The position numbers and the translations under genes are program-made. A stretch of DNA of 64,000 nt, taken from the NCBI GenBank assembly GCA_022478985.1, contig JAKSZP010012309.1, positions 1 through 64,000 on the forward strand, written 5' to 3'. This document shows, one piece after another, positions 58,236 through 64,000 of the stretch. Origin of the DNA: Massospora cicadina (Eukaryota > Entomophthoromycota > Entomophthoromycetes > Entomophthorales > Entomophthoraceae). A model generated the notes under the pieces. The model was not told where the DNA came from. It worked only from the letters and a program-made list of their open reading frames with translations, and ran no database searches. The stretch's first letter is position 1. Each line of letters starts with the position of its first letter.

Positions 58236-58984
58236 GATTGAATATAGCTGAGAAGTGGCTAAAGCAAGAGAGAGTAGTTCCTAATCATAAATTTTCTTTT
58301 AGTATCTTAAGATTCTATATTATTTTATACTTCAAAGGAAATATCACAGAATTTTATAAGATGTATTTATAATTGTTAACTATATTTCTAAAAAAGCTTA
58401 TCTTTTATATAATACTTTTAATAAAGCTAAATAACTTGTGCTCTATTAAGAAGTAGATATTTTTAAAAATACGATCATTACAAGAAATTATTTAATTTTC
58501 TGGTCCAGACTTCAGTTCAATTTTGTATTATAGTATATCAAGATTGAGTTATAAAACTAGTCACCTTGTTCTGGCCCAGTAAATAGGTAATTTTGTGCTT
58601 TCTAGTAATTAAGTTTAATGCATAATTACAACTTCTGATTAAACTTATTTTTGAGGTAAGAGCAATAAAAGTCTCAAGATGAAACTCATAGAGAAGAAAT
58701 AAAAGTATATTTCTAGGAGCTCACCTGATATTTTAAGTAAAAGTTTAATCAATAGCATAAATGAGGTATTCTTTGTTACTTTATCATTAGGTCTATAAGT
58801 TTATTCTTGATACAAAAGATGAATTACTTTTGATAAACTATAATGAGTTAATTGGGGTGTATGGGGGTCCTAAGGTACTATACTATTCTGGTTATTTATT
58901 CTTTCTTAACTATAAAATGAGGGACTTTTCTTTATGCTTGTTATCACTTTTGAGTAAATTTCAAAATAAAAAGTTAAATTAAAA
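58236..58984. other. AT-rich spacer
   Basis: No gene, repeat pair or motif recognised. Confidence 0.5.
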
Positions 58985-60860
58985 TACTGCCACCAGGCCA
59001 TGTCCATTTCACTATTGATGTCCTTAAATCCGCCGCCTGCTGCTCCAGTGTGGGGCAGCAGTGATCCATCACTCAGAGTTTTCCGCCCTGCATGGAAACG
59101 CATTTGGACAATCTCAAATAATCCAACAAACTCTACTAAAAGATTTGTCCCTCCATGGGACTTAGCGCTTCACCTTGCGCGCATCCACCTTACTCGCCCC
59201 ATCCTCTTGCCCTCCCTAGATCCGCCATTCAATTTTTCCTCTGTGTTGATTATGGGCGTTTATGCTTAGATGCTGGCAAAGCAATAATCAAACTTGCCAC
59301 CGCTGCCTTTGAAACAGCTGGCTTTATCAATTTTCTTCCTTATAAGGGATACTTTAAAAATAAGATTCCAAACAGAGGAAGACGCTGCAGCGGTGGCGTT
59401 GACTCCTCTAATATATAAAAATTCCCTCGTCCCTACTACCCAAACTCATCTACCTGATAACACCACACTGGTGGTGTCATTTGCTAATCTTCCTTCACAT
59501 CTCCCGCCCCAGATTTTGTATGATAAGTTGATGTCAAGGCTTTTAGCTTATGGCACTCAACCCCACTTAGTATTCATCATTCCTTCTGGTGAAGAACACC
59601 TTGCTTCCCCTTGAGCCACTGCCAACATCATCTCAAATCACTCCACCATTGCCCAACAAATCCCCCGCATGCTCACATTTTGCAACGCCAGAGCATTTCT
59701 TTTGGGCTCATGTCAACAGCAGTCAACAGAGTTGTCCCTTCTGTTTTAAGCTAGACCACTCTAAAAAGGTCTTCCCACATGCCGCTTTACCTGTTGATAT
59801 CTCTGAACCCTTGTCAGCGGCGTCTGAATGGGGTGTTTTGTTGCCACCTCCACCCCACAAACTTGCTTGCTGAGCCAGTACGGGAAATCTGCCAACACTA
59901 CCACCCCCTATCCACATTCTTCACCCCTCATTCTCTCAAACCAATTGGAATCAGGCTTGGACCACTGTTTGAACCCAAAAAACTCCCCATTTGCCAACTA
60001 CCACCCTCCATAATCCTGCCTCTCTGGTTCCTGTAAACCAAAATCCTTGGCTGTATTGGATGACGTTGATGAATCAGGTGAGGTTATCATAGATGTGGAG
60101 GATGAATCAGGTGAATTATCCCCAGCTGGCTATGACTTGCCTGATTTTAAATTCTGATTTGATAATTCTCTCACACCTGACCTTATGCCCATGAACCCAA
60201 TTCCTAGACCTTCCAAAGTGACCACCAGCTAACCTTAGAAGCTGTGTCCTAGCCCCATTGTCACCTCCTCCACAAAGTGGTGTCAAAATCTGTTTGCAAA
60301 TTTTAAAATGGGCTGCACTTACTTCGCTTTTCCCTTGATTTTCCTGAAGAAGCAAAGGAAGAAGCACCAAGTTGGCCTACACCGCCATCAGCGCTACCTC
60401 ATACATTTTTACCCTTGCACAGTTTAGCCCTAAGACTAAAAACACCCAGAAAATTATTGCCCACTTCGCCCTACTGCCTGATGCCTGTCTTCAAGCTGAA
60501 CATCATATTGCAAAATATCTTGAGGCTACCCTCCAGGCTAATATTGAGGATATCAATCCTTTTGTTCCAGACCTTGACCCACACCATACTGATGTCCCAA
60601 CGCCCTTGCTCTTGGTTTATATCCGCCTCATTAATTATGATGCTGCAACCAAAGAAGATGTGTCTTAAGATGATCCGCCCAACCCTTTCTCCCCCTCTTC
60701 CATGGTGGGCTAGTGGTCCTCCGCTCCCTACTGTATTGGAGGTTTTGTTTTGTTTTTTGTTATTCTGTTTGTTTTGGTTCCTTTTTGTTTGTTTTTGAGA
60801 ATTGGTAATGACCATCCCCTGGTTGGTGTACCTCAAATAAAATTTAAAGTTTTTAATTAT
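58985..60860 (+). mobile_element. ORF1-only LINE-like element, copy 2 (plus, 1.9 kb)
   Basis: The coding text runs through several frames. PPWDLALHLARIHLTRPILL at 59150-59210 is followed by an acidic AAAVA stretch near 59385, TTLVVSFANLPSHLPPQILY at about 59462-59521 and LAYGTQPHLVFIIPSGEEHL, which parallel LINE ORF1 before its knuckle. A knuckle remnant CPFCFKLDH is near 59733, with its last Cys lost. A C-terminal stretch of 98 open codons (60372-60668: TLAQFSPKTKNTQKIIAHFA ... NPFVPDLDPH) has no counterpart in LINE ORF1. It ends in a 3' tail (ctcaaataaaatttaaagttt) like the LINE's. There is no endonuclease or RT between. Confidence 0.65.
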
Positions 60861-62403
60861 AATATGAGAAAAGCTATATAACTTTAGATTAGTGCTTCAA
60901 CTAACCTTTCCCTATTTTCCTATAGACACTTTATTTTAGTCACCAGTATAACTATTACTATATATGTTATATGAACATTATAAGAACTATAAAAAAATTA
61001 TAAAGCTGCAAACCAGAGTCAACTAAGGTCTGTCTCTTGTTACTTGATCTCAATTTATGTGAATTCCCAGGATCATGAGTTTTTTATTCTGGTTATTAAC
61101 TTCTTTTATATAACTGGGATAAGTTTATTACTTGTGAAGTTTTTCATATCTACCGGCGTCCATAAAGTATCCTCAAGATTAGACTTGGGCAAAGATTTGA
61201 GGTGTCAGTATTTACTTAATTGTAAATGATATTGTATCAAATAACTATATAATTTATAGTACCTTGTTGACTATGACAGTGACAAATTAATCTAGCCAGC
61301 TTATAGTTTTCTTAGGGCGTTTTCTCCCACATTGTAATGTCATACTTTGTTTAATTTATTATAAAAGAGATTGGAAATAGTATTTTTTTCTTCATAACTT
61401 GCTTATAGGCTTTAAAATAATCTCATTTACTTTCTAAATCTTTTTTAGCTTGTATTTAGTACTTATTTGTTGTTGGAATGTAGCTTTATATTTTGACATT
61501 GTATAGAGAGCAATAAAGGATGGTACAGACGCATATCTTATTAAATGTCTAAAAACATAACATTATTAACTTAGTTATTTAAATAGGTTAAAGTAAGACT
61601 TTAGCAACAACAAGTCCCAATAAAAAATTATCTGGTAAATTTAATTTGTTTTCCTAGAATAAGCTACCTTGATCCTTTCTTAGAATCTGTTTATCAAAGA
61701 GCATGGAGGCATAAACTGTTGTCTTATACTCATTAAGTTTATCATTACACTGACTATTTAAGTAATGTTCCCCTATAAAATAAATAAGGCATGAGGATAA
61801 CCATGTGTTGTAAATGATGTAAAGTTTTTATTTATTCACACTAGCAATACATGTGTTCAATGTGGCGACATAACCCTGACTTGGTAAAGTGGTTATTGGT
61901 TATCATAACAAACCTACTTCTCTATGAGCTGTGATATTGGTCTGTAACCTTTAATAACATGTATTGAAAAGGCTCATTAAATGCACCAGGTTATGTTTAA
62001 ACTATGTAACAAGAGAATGAATCTCACATAGCTATAAAAAAGTAAAAAGTTTTTTGAACAACGTTTACTATTTCTCCTAGTGATATATATTAAGAAAAAT
62101 ATTGAATTTAAAAGCGGTTATATCTTATCTGAAAGTCTTATATGATATATAGCTCAGTTACTAGAATTTACATAGTAGTTTACATGGGAGTTTACTTGTC
62201 ATCAACAAAGTTATGTAAAAAGTATATCAATTAGGTAAGTTTAACAATTTGTCCAACAATTTCTTCACTTTATACCATTATCAACCCATGAGACTTCAGG
62301 ATAACTTCTAATCACACAAGAGCTCAATTCACTGTATTTAGTTTTTCCAAAGAAAGTCTTGTTAGACCATCTTTAAAGTGTTTGTCATCATACCTGTATA
62401 AAA
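60861..62403. other. AT-rich spacer
   Basis: No gene found. About 30 bases at 61010-61040 (aaccagagtcaactaaggtc) echo the end of K's LTR, but too short to call. Open frames of 60 codons or so are expected by chance here. Confidence 0.5.
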
Positions 62404-62450
62404 ATCTTCTTAGCACTAGTGGTGCCCAACCCAAAAGGTTTAGCCACCAC
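62404..62450 (-). repeat. Short dispersed repeat (pair with 56112-56160)
   Basis: tcttagcactagtggtgccc...agccaccac matches ctttttttagcacaagtggtgcc...agccaccagg at 56112-56160 over about 45 bases. On the minus strand it may be the 3' end of an ORF1-only element (ggttgggcaccac compares with ggttggtgtacctc at 60818), making 62404-62850 a fragment of one. Uncertain. Confidence 0.35.
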
Positions 62451-62849
62451 GCATTTTTATTTGCAACTAAGCCAAACAAAGAGATTTTAAGAAAAATTCC
62501 CAAAATGGCACCTCAGCTTACAGCCTAGAAAGTCATATCAGAAGGTGAGGAAACTTTGTAGAAAACTTTTGTCTGGCGCCTGCTTTAGCTGGCTGACCAT
62601 GGCGGACAACACTGGGGTAGGAGCATAAGCAACTTGTGGTGTAAGGAGGTATAGTTGTGGGTTTTCTTTATTTATGAGGCCAGCGGTGTTCATCACCTCA
62701 ATGTATTGAGAAAGTTGATGCTCAGTAAAAGTGATGAGAGCATCCCTTTATAATAATATTAAATTAAAATACTAAGATTGTATCACAAAAAACTCTTTCT
62801 CTCGATTTGCCACTTTTTTTGGTTGAATCCTGATTAATTGATTTCAAAA

Positions 62850-64000
62850 AACACAACTCCACTCGTTGTTGGCCCTCTCCAGTCCCCTATGTTAATTAAC
62901 TCACCGCCTGCTGCCCCCTTGTGGTGCAGGGGGCGCCCCCTCCTAGTATTTTTTAGTCACTACTGAAACGCGCCCAGGCTGGTTCCACTAGCCCTCCCAA
63001 CTTGTATGGTCACTTTGTCCCACCTAAGGACCTAGCTTTACACCTCTCCCACACTCAGGCGGTGCCCCATTGCCTCCTGATACTCCCTTGGAGGACCATG
63101 CAATTTGGCCTTTGGGTCAAATATGGCAAGTTGTTCCCATATTCCAACTGCCCTATAATTGAACTTGCCCAAGATCTTTTGCATCAGCTGGCTTCATTGA
63201 CTTCCTCCCCTTCAAGGGGTATTTTGACCTCAGCTTCTAGAGTGAAGCCAACGTGGCAGTTGCAACTACCATTCCCCTGGTGTTCCAGTGTGTACTCCTC
63301 CCTACCACTCAAATCTGGTTGCCCACTGATACCACTCTAGTGGTTCAGTTCGCGGGCCTCCCTACCCACCTTTCCTCCCCCCCAAAAAATTTTATACAAC
63401 AAACTGTTGGCCAGTTTGTCAGCATATGGTTCGGACCCCATCCTCCAATTTGTGGTTCCCATTGGTGTCTCCCGCCTTGTAGGCCCTCATGCCTTTGCAA
63501 CCATACATCTCGCTTCTATGAAGTTTTCCCTCTTGATTCTCCCTCGCACCATCATTCCCTCTGCCCCATACCATCCTTTCTGGGACCACGTGGATGGGGG
63601 GCACACCATCTGTCCTACCTGTTTAGAAATGGACCATTTGAAATGGTGCTGCCCCTCCAACACCCAAGCTGTGGCCCATGCACCTGACTTTTTGCATGAT
63701 GACCCAATAGCTGACTTGGTTAATTTCTTCAACTGGGGCACCTTCCTCCCCCCTCCTATCAAAAAACCAGAACCTGATCTGTACCAGTCCCAGGCAATCA
63801 GGAGCAGTGTCCCCAAGACCCATCTCCTCACCCAACCAATCAGGGGTCTTACTGGACTCCATTTAATTCTAAACCACACTTGATTTATCCCAAGCTCCGC
63901 TCCCTCATGCCAACACATTCTCCCAATCAAAAATTATTGTCAACCAAAATGCCTGGAATTATTTGGACAAAGTTGTTGAATTGGGTGATCCTGTCTCTGC
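62850..64000 (+). mobile_element. ORF1-only LINE-like element or LINE 5' end, copy 3 (cut by window end)
   Basis: FVPPKDLALHLSHTQAVPHC at about 63017-63076 matches copy 2. FWDHVDGGHTICPTCLEMDH and LKWCC follow at about 63580-63650, with a complete C-x2-C-x4-H-Cys knuckle. Open pieces of 112, 144 and 158 codons in three frames mean at least two frameshifts. Best preserved of the three copies upstream of the knuckle. Whether an ORF2 follows lies outside the window. Confidence 0.65.

Noticed and set aside
63487..63930. 147-codon minus-strand open frame
   Set aside because: Antisense to the zinc-knuckle region of ORF1-only copy 3.

Overview
This 64 kb window is eukaryotic repeat DNA. I found no host gene, rRNA or tRNA. 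It is AT-rich and made almost entirely of decayed LTR retrotransposons of the Ty3/Gypsy type and non-LTR (LINE) elements. The mix (a chromodomain-bearing Gypsy element, several Gypsy elements without one, and a LINE with a zinc-knuckle ORF1 and an endonuclease-RT ORF2) fits a fungus with a transposon-inflated genome. The species cannot be named from this sequence, and the fungal assignment is an inference.

The left half is one deep nest. The outermost unit is element K (+), with pol at 2389-6043 and a cut-off 3' LTR tail at 31701-31949. K is interrupted on its left by a copy called E2 (LTR 1635-2388), which is itself cut by element J (from base 1 to about 1075-1130). On its right K is interrupted by element E (minus, 6047-31700). 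E in turn carries five insertions: A (full length, 6235-12337) and solo LTR G1 (12660-13770) in its 3' LTR; F (14818-18022, short, no RT) in its integrase; D (full length, 21552-28189) in its gag; and LTR G2 (29387 to about 30418) in its 5' leader. Several joints can be checked internally, because the second LTR or a related protein in the same window shows what the sequence looked like before insertion.

The middle holds a second nest. Chromovirus I (+, 32096-47850, with a C-terminal chromodomain) has element H (+, 35518-44937, 1.14 kb LTRs) inserted inside its RNase H domain. The right part holds a 5.3 kb LINE (49310-54595) with a perfect 18 bp target-site duplication. After it come three copies of an ORF1-only LINE-like family (about 56095-58235 minus, 58985-60860 plus, 62850-64000 plus and cut by the window end), separated by AT-rich DNA in which I see nothing coding.

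Points of most interest: (1) a dUTPase-like domain between protease and RT in three Gypsy families (K, E, H); (2) element F, an LTR element of two 568 bp LTRs around about 2.1 kb that encodes an unrecognised coiled-coil protein with three 23-residue repeats and no recognisable protease, RT or integrase; (3) an ORF1-only LINE-like family with an extra C-terminal region; (4) one tRNA-like primer-binding motif, beginning TGGTGCTC, shared by otherwise diverged LTR families. All open frames are broken by stops or frameshifts; lengths, boundaries and identities were judged by eye, without alignment tools.
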